Shown: positions 43,524 to 54,047 of the stretch, piece after piece
How positions within the stretch are numbered: the stretch's first letter is position 1
Layout of the letters: the number at the start of each line of letters is the position of its first letter
Assembly (NCBI RefSeq): GCF_050003625.1
Contig: NC_134400.1
Location: 64,046,241-64,110,240, forward strand
Origin: Haematobia irritans
Taxonomy: Eukaryota; Arthropoda; Insecta; Diptera; Muscidae
Reading direction: 5' to 3'
Length of the DNA: 64,000 nucleotides
Translations under genes and position numbers: made by a program
Notes under the pieces: generated by a model
Told to the model about the DNA's origin: nothing
Database searches by the model: none
What the model saw: the letters and a program-made list of their open reading frames with translations, nothing else

Positions 43524-44732
43524 AGCTACCGCGGTGCAATGGTTAGCATGCCCGCCTTGCATACACAAGGTCGTGGGCATTAGCGTAGCTTGACAATTTT
43601 CCTAGGGGGGGCTATAGCCCTCCTAGCTAAAAATTTATATTTCATTTATTTATATTTCAATTAATGTTTTATTTCATAAAAATGAATAAAAAAAATTAGA
43701 CATCAAAATAACTCGAAAATTAATTTATAATAAAGCAACTAAAAGTAGTTCCACACATTTCCCAGCAACAAAATTTGGAAGTTCTTCCAAAGGCACAACT
43801 TTAAAAGCACTTCCAGAAGATTTACTCCCAATGATGTTCTTTATTTTAACTACTCAGGAAGTTCTTTAAATGCAATTTTTTATAATTTGGTTTTTTCATA
43901 CTTTTAATGGGAAATTTTAACTTTTTTGTTTCAAATACCTTAAAAACGAAGTAAGAATTCATAAAATGGTACAAATAATTTAAATTTTGTCGAAAAAAAA
44001 TTCTAAATCCAATCTGAAAAACTTGTGAATTTTTAAAAATATTTGAGGTCAAACGTTCCGACAAGCATTAGAATCCATTAAAAATTATAAAAATTATTTA
44101 TTTGACAAAATATAACAGAATTTTTTAATATACATTCAAAACATTGAATTCGGATCAAACCTAAAGAAGTGATGCAAATTCAGTACAACGGCTGTTGGAA
44201 TGGAGGACTTCCGTCCTCTGACAAGCCCATGTTAAATTCATCGCTTCTTCGCCAAATTTGCACCACTTCCGGACCCAAAAAATCATTTTCATTACTTTTT
44301 TGGCGACGCTTTTTTGCTGGGCTTGTTTATTTTTTATAAAAATGGAAAATCGTAAATAGGTTTTCAAATTCTGGGGGGGCTACAATTTTTTGGGGGGTCT
44401 AAGCCCCGTCCCCAGAGGCCTTCCTACGCTTATGGTCGTGGGTTCGATTCCTGCTTCGACCGAACACCAAAAACTTTTTCAGCGGTGGAGTATCCCACCT
44501 CAGTAATGCTGGTGACATTTCTGAGGGTTTCAAAGCTTCTCTAAGTGGTTTCACTGCAATGTGGAACGCCGTTCGGACTCGGCTATAAAAAGGAGGTCCC
44601 TTGTCATTGAGCTTAACATGGAATCGGGCAGCACTCAGTGATAAGAGAGAAGTTCACCAATGTGGTACAACAATGGACTGAATAGTCTAAGTGAGCCTGA
44701 TACATCGGGCTGCCACCTAACCTAACCTAACC
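43524..44732 (+). mobile_element. SINE copy 3, full-length, split by hAT element
   Basis: About 344 bp once the hAT insertion is removed. It begins 'agctaccgcggtgcaatggt' (box A region), with box B 'ggttcgattcc' at 44441-44451, a conserved central body ('cgccgttcggactcggctat'), and a tail nearly identical to the LOA-like LINE 3' end. It terminates in 'cctaacctaacctaacc'. The 12-bp target duplication lies in SINE copy 2. Confidence 0.92.
43578..44434. mobile_element. Non-autonomous hAT element, 857 bp
   Basis: Terminal inverted repeats 'cattagcgtag' and the complement of 'cataagcgtag' (10/11 match), with an exact 8-bp duplication 'gtcgtggg' (43570-43577 and 44435-44442) inside the SINE box B region. 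Subterminal G-runs ('taggggggg', 'ttttggggggtc') are typical of this hAT end type. The interior is AT-rich. A 68-residue minus-strand ORF (44367-44161) has no recognised motif, and no transposase is present. Confidence 0.88.
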
Positions 44733-44778
44733 TAAGTTTCACCGCAATGTGAAACGCCGTTCGGACTCGGCTATAAAA

Positions 44779-45679
44779 TACCTAACCTACGCGGTATACA
44801 AGTTTGTTCAGTTGTTATTTTTCTCCATACTATTCAATCATTGGCAATTTAGCTTCTGTCGTCAAATGATTTTTTACAGAACAAATTTGTTTACAAACTT
44901 TCTGCAGTAAAAATACATATATTTCAAGTTAGACATTTGTGACACAAAAAAGTTGTACTCGAAACTCTTTAGAAGAACTTTATCCACATCTATTTGAATT
45001 TGCAGCATTTGTACTAGCACTACATAATAGCAGTACTTGCGCTGAAAGAACTTGTTTTGATGAATTAACGAATATATTAACTATAAAAAAATATATTTAA
45101 TGAAATGTTTCTGTTTTACTGGATTTTATATTACAATAAGTTGACAAAAAAATCTTTTATGATATTGAACTGTTACTTTTTGTGTTGTTTTATTAAACAT
45201 TTTGTGCATTAACGTTTTTATCCGACCTTTTTTGAAAAATGCGACGTTTTTCAAAATTTTCAACGTATACTAGCTACTAAAAGTTAACTGAAGCAATTAG
45301 GCAGAATATTTCTAATAGTGAACTATGTTCACATTAGTTTAGCAATGTAGCGTGTAAATTATTACTATCGTGCCTGACTGGAAGAAATCAATTTATTCAT
45401 TTAACCCTGGACAGTCATCCTTCGTCAAAATGACGACGGGTAATTTCATTTTCTATTTAAAATGCATTTTAGTCCATTGGGAAATCATAAATTTAAGTTA
45501 TACTATTTCAACCATTTTAATTGTTGTTTTATACTAATTAAAAACAAATTGAATAAGAAAATAAACTCAACTTTGGCTCGCAATTTTTTTTACGATGCAA
45601 ATTATAGCGTCTTGAAATAAGCCGTTATCAAAATGACGAAGGATGACGTTAGTGTACAAAAAATAAGGATGACTTTCCA
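44779..45679. other. AT-rich sequence without recognised gene
   Basis: Contains two related phrases 'catccttcgtcaaaatgacg' (~45418) and 'aaaatgacgaaggatgacg' (~45630), partly inverted. They could be ends of a small unrecognised element. Confidence 0.4.
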
Positions 45680-46830
45680 AGGTTAAAGAGCAAATGTTTG
45701 AAAATCATGTAGTTCTGAAGTGGTGTACCCTAAGGATCTGTCCTTGGACCTCTATTGTTTATATTCATGCCTGTTCTGGGTCGCACCGCATTGTGCACCA
45801 CACCATACACTTTCTACACACCACACAGAAAGTTAGTTGTTCTGGCTCGCACGTGAGACCACTTTTTTCGGACTTCTGACAGCTGACCTTTTCTGCAATG
45901 CATTTTATTTGCAGACAGAAACTATAAACTAAACCTATTTTACTGATAATCTATACAAAATAATAACACAATTATTCTACACTGTGGAATTAAGTGTAAA
46001 ACAACCACCAGAATTTTTGTTACCAGTTTAAATCGTGTTTTATGCCATATATAAGTGATTTTGCTCAAAAAAATTGCACATTATATACAAAAAGACATTA
46101 AATTTAAGAATATGTTACTTATTTTCCATAAAAATTTTCTAAATTTGCATACGATCGCCGTACAATAAGCCTACACATAACAAATGTTCGTGTACATTTT
46201 TCATTTTTATAAATCCCGGGATTCGGGATTTCAAAATATAGAATCCCGGGCTTTTCCGGGATTTTTTCGGGATCCCGAATGTTCGGGATTCTTTAAATAT
46301 TTTATGTAATACCAATCTACAGCGCCAAGAAATATTGTACATTAAAGCAATATAGTTTAATCTAATTTTATTAACAAAAAATAACAAAAGAACATACGAG
46401 TTAATTAAAAACCAATTACAAATGCTATCATACTTAACGAACATTTAGTCTAACTGAACAATATGAAGAAAAGAAAAAAAAAATTATGACAAAAATAAAT
46501 TAAAAACCAATTTCATATCACTATCTTATTACCATAAATGTTTATTAACCCAATTTCTCGGGAATAAAATCTATGGGCCGTTTGCACTGAATGAAGACTC
46601 CAATTTATTAATAAATAATGATAAAAGCCACCAATTAAACAAAATGGAATTAGTTTTTCGGGATCCCGAAAATCCCAGCCCTAGACACCACACAAAAATT
46701 ATACATGTGTGTACCAGAACAGGCACGATTGTTTCTAGATGACTTGTTCAGTAAAATAAATGATTTTTGTTTGTCTTTTTCTTATGCTGACTATATCCAA
46801 CTGTTTTTCCTGGAAAAATACCAAATCTGC
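45680..46830 (+). pseudogene. LINE RT remnant split by a TIR element
   Basis: 45719-45768 encodes a 'GVP-GSVLGPLLF' RT motif with a stop in place of Gln. 46725-46830 continues with 'DDLFSKINDF' and 'FSYADYIQLFF' (catalytic second Asp replaced by Tyr). Clade not determinable. Confidence 0.65.
45769..46724. mobile_element. Unclassified TIR element, 956 bp
   Basis: Perfect 11-bp inverted ends 'gcctgttctgg' and 'ccagaacaggc' interrupt an RT remnant. Next to both ends are 'caccacac'-type phrases. The interior has several 'cgggat(c/t)ccgaa' motifs (46210-46285 and ~46660). No transposase, and no clear target duplication was found. Confidence 0.6.
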
Positions 46831-46857
46831 ATGACCTTCAGGCTAAAATGAACTTTG

Positions 46858-47017
46858 TCATGAAATCTCTATAGAGTTGGATGAATTCATGTTTAATGTT
46901 TCCGTCGCAATCAAGTAATTATTCCAAGTGCTAGTCGATACATAAATCATTTCATGTGATAAATGGTAGACCGTACAATCATCTGCCGAATACATTGAAG
47001 CATTTTGATCTCTCCAA
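46858..47017 (-). pseudogene. Short RT remnant
   Basis: Minus-strand frame with 'MYSADDCTVYHL' and 'TLNMNSSNS', resembling the RT active-site and following region of a LINE, with one inserted residue before ADD. It ends at the hAT MITE at 47018. Confidence 0.5.
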
Positions 47018-47575
47018 TAGAGGTGTGCGCGTGAGTGAAATTTCACGCACATTCACGGAGTCAAATATTTATTCACGCACGCTCATGCACGATAAATGTC
47101 GTATCCACTCACACTCACGCACATTCACGAGATGAAAAGCAGTATTCACGCACGCTCACGCACGAACTACTTTCACAGACTCACGCTCACGCACGATTCA
47201 CGACAATTCCCGTGACTCACGACAAATTCACGAGACTCACGACATTTTCCAACCGGGAATGAGCAAAGGTAACAAAATTTATAAATAAAATATTGTTCGA
47301 GAGCTAAATCAATTTCATTTAACATAAGTAAGAATTAAATATTTATTTTTTAAGAATTAAATCTTTTTTTTATCGTGAGCGTGATTTTGCAGAAATTGTA
47401 TTCACGCACATTCACGAACCGATTTTATTACTCACGCACGCTCACGCACGACATATTTTTTTTAGTCCCATTCACGCACATTCACGAGAGTTGCTTCTGA
47501 TTTTATTCACGACTCACGTGATACACGCGTGAATCACGCGTGTCACGACAATTTCGTGTCACGCGCACACCTCTA
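47018..47575. mobile_element. hAT-type MITE with GCACATTCACG subrepeats, 558 bp
   Basis: Perfect 17-bp terminal inverted repeats 'tagaggtgtgcgcgtga'. The flanking octamers 'ctctccaa' and 'ctctctac' match at 6 of 8 positions, consistent with an aged 8-bp duplication. Both arms are filled with 'cacgcacattcacg' and 'cacgcacgctcacgc' motifs around an AT-rich core. No ORF. Confidence 0.85.
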
Positions 47576-47708
47576 CTCTCTACTACACCTACCAAAATAA
47601 CATTCTTCAATATTCTATGCCAGCTGGATGATTTAAAGATAAATGATACAAATATTGTATAATGAGTCCCTCGACTTATTTTCAATAGGATCTAAGAATA
47701 TTATTAGG

Positions 47709-48150
47709 AGCCACCGTGGTGCAATTGTTGCCCGCCTTCATACACACAAAAAAAATGTCTTCTATTAATTGATCCAATTAATTTTTAATTGATACGTCTT
47801 CAATCACAGAAATGATAGTATCAATTAAAAAATGAATTGAAGTCAATTAATTGATAATTGATTTTTGTGATTGATATTTGTATCAATTACAAAATTTGTT
47901 GAATCAATTAAATTTTTAATTGAATATTTTTAAAACTCAATTAAAACTTTAATTGAAAAATTGTCGTGACATTTTTTTCATGGTTTAAATCCCAGTTTCG
48001 ACCAAACAGAAAAAATTTGATCAGCGGTGTATTATAGCCTCTCAGTAACGCCGGTGACATTCCTGAGTGTTTCTCTAAGCGATTTCACCGCAATGTGGAA
48101 CAGTACTCAGTGATAAAAAGAGAAGTGAGCCTAAAATATCGGAGCTTAGT
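47709..48150 (+). mobile_element. SINE copy 4, degraded, split by a small MITE
   Basis: Head 'agccaccgtggtgcaattg' at 47709. Resumes at 47982 with the box B region (altered) and body 'gtaacgccggtgacattc', 'tttcaccgcaatgtggaac', and a short deleted tail ending near 48150. Confidence 0.8.
47743..47981. mobile_element. Small MITE related to the 20-27 kb DNA element
   Basis: 239 bp with ends 'cacacaaaaaaaatgtc' and the complement of 'gaaaaaaatgtc', filled with 'caattaa/ttgatt' motifs as in 20009-26982. Inserted in SINE copy 4. Confidence 0.7.
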
Positions 48151-48179
48151 TGGGGATCATGTGTTTTCCAGAACAGTAG

Positions 48180-48870
48180 AACTTCTTCTATGTATTCACA
48201 ATCGACCAAATTTTGGCAAAAATGTATAGTATTCCATTACAAGCATCCTGTATTAGATTTCTAAGCTCATAGCAATTTGCTGGACACTTTCCCCTGATTG
48301 CCTTTTAACTTCGTTCCACAAATTTTCTATTGAGTGGGACGCGGTTATAAGAAAGTCGAAAAAATACACATTTGTTGTTTCTTATATGCGTTTTTTTAAG
48401 AAAAAGCAAGTATGGTCTTTTTTTATTAACTTTTTCTTATATGAGATGATCTTATATCCGTTACCTACTGTACCGGCCATTCTAATACATTGATTTTATT
48501 GTCCTGGAATCACATTTTTTGTGTACCTTGCCGTGTCATTGTCCTGCTGGAAGACCTAATGTAGTGGCATATTTTCTTCGGCATAAGGCAACATTGTTTT
48601 TTGCAAAATATCTTTGTAATCAGCTGATTTCCATGATGATGTCACCACCGTTTTGGAGGTCTTTAAAGTATATTTGGGATTGAATTGTTGATGGATAGGT
48701 CTTCTTACATGGTGTGCACCTCTATCAGAAGAAAACAAGTTTACTTTTGTTTCAATGGACTACAAAATGTTACGCCATTTTTGCTTAGGGCCTAAGTCAA
48801 AGCTTCGCAAATGGTGAGCCTTCAACCGGTACTACGGTCGTGTTCCATTATATGGTGAAAACGAAAAGTG
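48180..48870 (-). pseudogene. Tc1-like transposase remnant
   Basis: Minus strand: 'RRPIHQQFNPKYTLKTSK' (48680-48620), 'VFQQDND' with the second catalytic Asp (~48545), and 'SIENLWNEVKRQSGES' with the Glu (~48340). Between the last two, the normal 'PSQSPDLNP' stretch is replaced by ~138 bp of unrelated sequence (48337-48474). The Tc1 (DD34E) assignment is from motif style. Several stops and shifts. Confidence 0.7.
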
Positions 48871-49244
48871 AAAGTGCAAAAAATAATAATCGGATTTGCT
48901 TTACAAACGTAACGTAATTTGGATTATACAAATATAACATACATAGTAAAGTGGCAGTGAAAACCTTTGATTTTCGCCCGAGACACGAACTTGGCACCGG
49001 CCTTAAGGTATAATATGCCTTCATATTTCAAGTTTTAAACAAGTTTGAATTCAGCTCGTAATGATTCTTTATAGAGAAATTCGACTGTATAATAAAAAAT
49101 ATATAATACTCGCCGAATTTTGAACCTCATATATCAGGACTCCAGCCATCTCGGAGAATGGCCTTTTTTGAAATATCGCACTACATTGTGTATAATAGTA
49201 TATGGTAAGCCAAATTAGCAAGTTGCTGCAATGGTCATTTAAAT
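48871..49244. other. Sequence downstream of Alg11 exon 1
   Basis: If the Alg11 exon is functional this would be intron 1. No further Alg11 coding sequence or TE motif seen. Confidence 0.4.
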
Positions 49245-49265
49245 TTACTTCCTTTTATATTTTAC

Positions 49266-49448
49266 CTGCAATGCTCGCACCGCACACCATAGAACTCGCT
49301 CTCCACCTCCTCCGGCATTACAATATGGATGGAATATTCCAACGTTAACAATATTCACGTTTCTGGTCTCCAATTTAGACTTTCTTGACTTTAAAAATTG
49401 TCGGAGACAATAAAGCGAGAGTCCTAAGCATGCCACAAAGCATAACAA
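49266..49448 (-). CDS. Alg11: Alg11 first coding exon (partial gene)
   Basis: Starts at ATG 49448. Residues 1-18 are a hydrophobic membrane anchor ('[18 protein letters not shown]'), followed by a basic stretch and the ALG11 signature '[18 protein letters not shown]' and 'AVRALQ'. At 'ALQ' the coding sequence meets a good splice donor (tgcag|gtaaaa, minus strand 49270-49260), exactly where more ALG11 protein should follow. ALG11 is the GDP-mannose alpha-1,2-mannosyltransferase on the cytosolic face of the ER that adds the fourth and fifth mannoses to the dolichol-linked N-glycan precursor. No second exon is found in the remaining 49 kb of this strand. The gene therefore has a very large TE-filled intron, is broken, or is misassembled. 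It is the only clear host gene here. Confidence 0.85.
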
Positions 49449-49961
49449 TATGACATTTGCAATAAAAAAACTATAGAAAGGAAAATGCTATTTATTATTA
49501 TATTTTTCATAGAATTTTATTTCTACTTGCACTGTAAAGAACATCGTTCTAATGTTCCGATGGTGTTTTTCCAATATTTACAAATAATCAGAGTTGCCAC
49601 GACGACCAATTCGGATAGGTACGAATAACTGAGAACAAATTAAAGATAATAGAAGTAGGAAGATGGGAAATTGGCATGCGTCACACCAAATGTTGCATTG
49701 ACGGTGTTAGTTCCATATATGTGTGTAAATATAACCATAGCGATAGGCGGTAGGCGAAACATTTTTGCCGCAACGGCAAATACAATAAGCTTGACGGCGA
49801 ATAGTTCCCTTTTTCACGTTTCCTAGCGTTTTTGTTGTCAATACAGCATGCTTTGACAATATTAAACAATGAAGTTGAATAAAAACATATAATGGCTTGT
49901 TATTTGTTGAGTTATTTCAAGAAAAAATAATCTACACGTGTCCAGGCAACAGCAATTCCTA
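49449..49961. other. Upstream region of Alg11 with inverted-repeat arm
   Basis: Contains 49722-49758, whose exact 37-bp reverse complement is at 50912-50948. 49630-49676 is similarly but imperfectly mirrored at 51200-51240. The arms flank MITE copy A. The ORF at 49681-49869 has no motif. Confidence 0.55.
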
Positions 49962-50755
49962 TCCTGCCAACATTTTTTGAATTTGGGGGCGCTTCTGAGA
50001 ATCCCCACTACGTCGAAAACAATCATATACGACATCAAAAACTCGTCGGAAAAGCACCGTCACTATTGAGAAGTTGTACCACGCCAAGTTACTACGAAAA
50101 AGATTCTCATCAGTGCAATTATTACGTGCCTATTTAGATCAGTTTCGAAGGACGCCAATAAGAACCCCTGCAAACTATCAGAAAAAGTGCATTTTAAGGT
50201 AATTGTAGAAGAATCATTGTGGTCAAGTAAAACACGATTGTGTAGATGTTTATTGATTTGATTAAACATTTATAATTTCTTATAAATATACCATTTTTCG
50301 GTTTATCTCATCACATTTAACATAATTTTTTGCATTAATAAAAGAATGATGCTGAGTTTTAAGTAGCAAGTTACATATTGCAGCGTCTATCAGCCAGTTT
50401 GTTTATTTTCGATGGAGACAGCGTGCCTGGAAAAATATTTGAAAAACGATCACATTATTCTATTTGGAAAGTCGAAAATTGTTCACCATATACCTTTCAC
50501 AATTTTAAGCGTAATATCTATGTTTTCAGAACTTTATTTTCGTTTTTATTTAAATAAAATATAACAAGCTGGTTGCGCTTGGCGTTTCACAAAAAATAAA
50601 ATGGCTTTTCTAACAGTAGTGATGGCAAAATACTTTCATGTACATTTTGTACTTTTTGATATGCTTCCCCCATCACAGTTCGCGATGGTTGTGGTGACAT
50701 TTACGAGTCTGTGGTAGCGATGAGGATGAAATGGAACTTTGAATTGCTGGCAGGG
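49962..50755 (+). mobile_element. CCCTGCCA-end MITE copy A, 794 bp
   Basis: Ends 't/ccctgccaacattttttgaa' and '...tttgaattgctggcaggg', with TA on both sides (49960-49961 and 50756-50757). It is non-coding; repeated ORFs such as 50063-50269 and 51968-52177 are shared non-genic frames. Copy B at 51482-52275 is the same length and inverted. Confidence 0.88.
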
Positions 50756-51481
50756 TAGTGGTGAGTTGAAAAAATTGATAAGCGATGGCAACACTATACC
50801 AGTTTTCGCCAAGGAGTTAGAATAAGTTTTAATTTAGCGACACGCCGCTAGCCATCACGGTATTCCGTCGCGGATTTTGGGCTTCCCATAAGAAATACAC
50901 GTAAATAAGTGTTCGCCTACCGCCTATCGCTATGGTTATATTTACACACTATGTTTGTAATTTTTTGTTTGTTTTTCGTTTTTATTTTTTAAATGAAAAA
51001 CTTAATTTTCTTAATGAAACAATGTTAGATTTTAGACAATAACAAAAAAATTACATTTCCCCCTTAATGGAAATTTATTTCCTGCTCTTAATTTCTTTTA
51101 TTTGCATTTTAATGCTATATCAATACTTGTCGAATACGCGTTTGGTTCGATAAACGAAAAGTATGGACCTTAAACCGTAAATGGTTTGATGTGCTCAGTA
51201 GCCAATTGCCCATCTTCCTACGTTTATTATCTTTGGAACAAATTTAAAAACATTTTTCTCACCCTTATTAAAATGAAATAGATAAAGGCACTTCAACAAA
51301 CACAACGGAAAAACAAAACACATCCCAATAAACACAAACGTTTGAAAAATGCTTAATTTGAACAATCTTTCAAATATTTTTTCAAAGGATTATGGTAATA
51401 TTCTAGCTGAGAAAATCGCGTTCTCCACAAAAACAGACATTACCCTCAACGGTAAAATTCAACACATTATGTGGGTATTAA
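50756..51481. other. Spacer between inverted MITE copies A and B
   Basis: Holds the right inverted-repeat arm (50912-50948 and ~51200-51240). From 51349 there is an ORF ('MLNLNNLSNIFSKDYG...') that runs 44 residues before entering MITE B. Its composition looks gene-like but I recognise no domain. Confidence 0.4.
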
Positions 51482-52275
51482 CCCTGCCAGCATTTCAAAG
51501 TCCCATTTCATCCTCATCGCTACCACAGACTCGTAAATGTCACCACAACCATCGCGAACTGTCATGGGGGAAGCATATCAAAAAGTACAAAATGTACATG
51601 AAAGTTTTTTGCCATCACTACTGTTAGAAGAGCCATTTTATTTTTTGTGAATCGTCAAGCGCAACCAGCTTGTTATATTTTATTTAAATAAAAACGAAAA
51701 TAAAGTTCTGAAAACATAGATATTACGCTTAAAATTGTGAAAGGTATATGGTGAACAATTTTCGACTTTCCAAATAGAATAAAGTGATCGTTTTTCAAAT
51801 ATTTTTCCAGGCACGCTGTATCCATCGAAAATAAACAAACTGGCTGATAGACGCTGCAATATGTAACTTGCTATTTAAAACTCAACATCATTCTTTTATT
51901 AATGCAAAACATTATGTTAAATGTGATGAGATAAACCGAAAAATTTTATATTTATAAGAAATTATAAATGTTTAATCAAATCAATAAACATCTACACAAT
52001 CGTGTTTTACTTGACCACAATGATTCTTCTACAATTACCTTAAAATTCACTTTTTCTGATAGTTTGCACGGGTTCTTATTGGCGTCCTTCGAAATTGATC
52101 TAAATAGGCACCTAATAATTGCACTGATGAGAAACTTTTTCGTAGTAACTTGGCGTGGTACAACTTCTCAACAGTGACGGCGCTTTTCCGGCGAGTTTTT
52201 GATGTCGTATATGATTGTTTTCGACCTAGTGGGGATTCTCAGAAGCGCCCCCAAATTCAAAAAATGTTGGCAGGG
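51482..52275 (-). mobile_element. CCCTGCCA-end MITE copy B, 794 bp, inverted
   Basis: Begins 'ccctgccagcatttcaaag' and ends '...aaaaaatgttggcaggg', flanked by AA on both sides (51480-51481, 52276-52277). Very similar to copy A in opposite orientation, so A and B could pair as a hairpin with a 726-bp loop. Confidence 0.88.
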
Positions 52276-52277
52276 AA

Positions 52278-53039
52278 GTTCGAGTTTATTTTGTGAAACG
52301 CCAGGCGCTACTAGCTTATCATAATTTATTTAAATAAAAACGCAAATGAAGTGCTGAAAACATATGTAGTTACTCTTAAATTGTGAAAGGTATATGGTGG
52401 ACAATTTTCGACTTTCCAAATGGAATAAAGTGATTTTTTTTCAGACACGCTGCCTCCATCGAGAATAAACAAACGGCTGATAGACGCTGCAGCATGTGAC
52501 TTGATACGTGTAAATCAACATCATTCTTTTATTAATGAAAAAAGTTTTGTTAAATGTGATGAGATAAACGGAAAAATGTTATATTTATAATACTACGTTC
52601 GCACTAGACACGAAATCTCGCTATTTAGAACCAAAATCTCTTTACAAATCTCAAGTGTTCGAATTGGCAAAATAACGAGATTTCGTAGATTTGAGGAGTT
52701 AACAGCTGTTTGTAAATATATCAATACAAACACAAACCCGTGTGTGCACACGCACACACATATTCATCTACAAATTGGGGCAGGGTTGCAAAAAGCGCAT
52801 TTTTATTACTAAAACCACGGTTGTACAAGGCAGTATAGGGGATTTCGATAGAGATTTTGTTGCAATCCTCTACGAGCCAGCTGATATTTGCCTATTGCAA
52901 ACCTACTGAAATCTAGGAGGATTTCGGCCAAAATCCTCGTTTACGAGGACTTCATGTCTAGTGCGAATGTAGTATAAGAACTTTTAAATGTTTAATCAAA
53001 TTAATAAACATCTACACAATCGTGTTTTACTTGACCACA
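52278..53039 (-). mobile_element. CCCTGCCA-end MITE copy C, truncated and split
   Basis: Same orientation as B, lacking the first ~200 bp. Split by the element at 52591-52974, resumes at 52978, and is split again at 53040 by copy D. A further few bases ('caatgattctttta') continue at 62027-62040. Confidence 0.8.
52591..52974. mobile_element. TAA-duplicating MITE, 384 bp
   Basis: Terminal inverted repeats of ~24 bp: 'tactacgttcgcactagaca' against the complement of 'tgtctagtgcgaatgtagta', two mismatches in all. Flanked by TAA (52588-52590, 52975-52977). The 3-bp TWA duplication points to PIF/Harbinger-type mobilisation. No ORF. Confidence 0.8.
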
Positions 53040-53610
53040 CCCTGCCAACATTTTTTGAATTTGGGGGCGCTTCAGAGAATCCCCACTACGTCGAAAACAG
53101 TCGTATACGATATCCAAAACTCCTCGGAAAAGCGCCGTCACTATTGAGAAGTTGTACCACGCCAAGTTACTACAAAAAAGTATCGCATGAGTGCAATTAT
53201 TAGGAGCCCTTCTGGATACATTTAGAAGGACCCCAATAAGAGCCCCTTCAAACAATGAGACAACGTGCATTTTAAGATAGTTGTAAAAGAATCATTGTGG
53301 TCAAGTAAAACACGATTGTTTATATGTTTATTAATTTTATGAAACATTTATAAATTCTCATAAATATAACATTTATACGGCTATCACATCACATTTAACA
53401 CATTTTTATGTATTAATAAGAGATTGATGTTGAGTTACAAGTTGTAAGTTAAATGTTGTAGCGTCTATCAGCCAGTACTTTTATTCCCAATGGAGGCAGC
53501 GTGTCTGGAAAAATATTTGAAAAACTATCACTTTATTCCATTTGGAAAGTCAAAAATTGTTCACCAATTTACTTTTCACAATTTTAAGCGTAATAACTAT
53601 GTTTTCTGCA

Positions 53611-54047
53611 TGTTCTCTTGCCACCGTTCCAGAATAAACTTCACCCACAACCGGCAGATCCAAATGACAACACAACCAGACTAGTGTTTGATTATAATAA
53701 GAAGTGTTTATTTGTTTGATTGGTGAGTGAATAATTATATGTGTGTTTATTCTCTTACAAGAAAAAAAGGAGAAAAGGAAATAAATAAATATAATGTCAA
53801 CACTTTGAAATTACATGAATATAATGCAAATAAAGTATTACAAAACAATCGACTCACTTATTTTTTACTTTGGCGACAAAAGAGGATAAGTAAATGGACA
53901 ACAGTTCTATTTATACTAATGACATGGCTATAAATCTCAACAATAATAAATCAAAATGAAGTTGGTAGCTGGGGAAATTTTCTCCATTTCTCCGAAAAGT
54001 GACAGCGGCCTTAGTTTTTGGTAATACCAGTGTTACCCTCTCCAACA
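53611..54047 (-). repeat. 3' LTR of BEL/Pao element
   Basis: Matches 61370-61806 over 437 bp, for example differing at 'cttgcc/cttacc', 'ctattta/ctactta' and 'aatctca/aatcaca'. The polypurine tract 'gggggtgggga' lies just inside, at 54048-54058 as read on the minus strand. Confidence 0.95.

Larger units (their letters stand above)
43374..44778 (+). mobile_element. SINE copy 2, split by SINE copy 3
   Basis: Diverged tRNA-headed SINE (43374-43523) whose body resumes at 44733 ('tttcaccgcaatgtgaaacg' ... 'ggctataaaa'). The split carries a 12-bp duplication 'taagtttcaccg' (43512-43523 and 44733-44744). Confidence 0.87.

Noticed and set aside
47018..47575. CRISPR-like array of CACGCACATTCACG repeats
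   Set aside because: Repeats are irregular, inverted between arms and lie between hAT-type inverted ends in a eukaryote.
51349..51627. Possible host gene start in the MITE A-B spacer
   Set aside because: Only 44 residues precede MITE sequence and no domain or splice site supports it.
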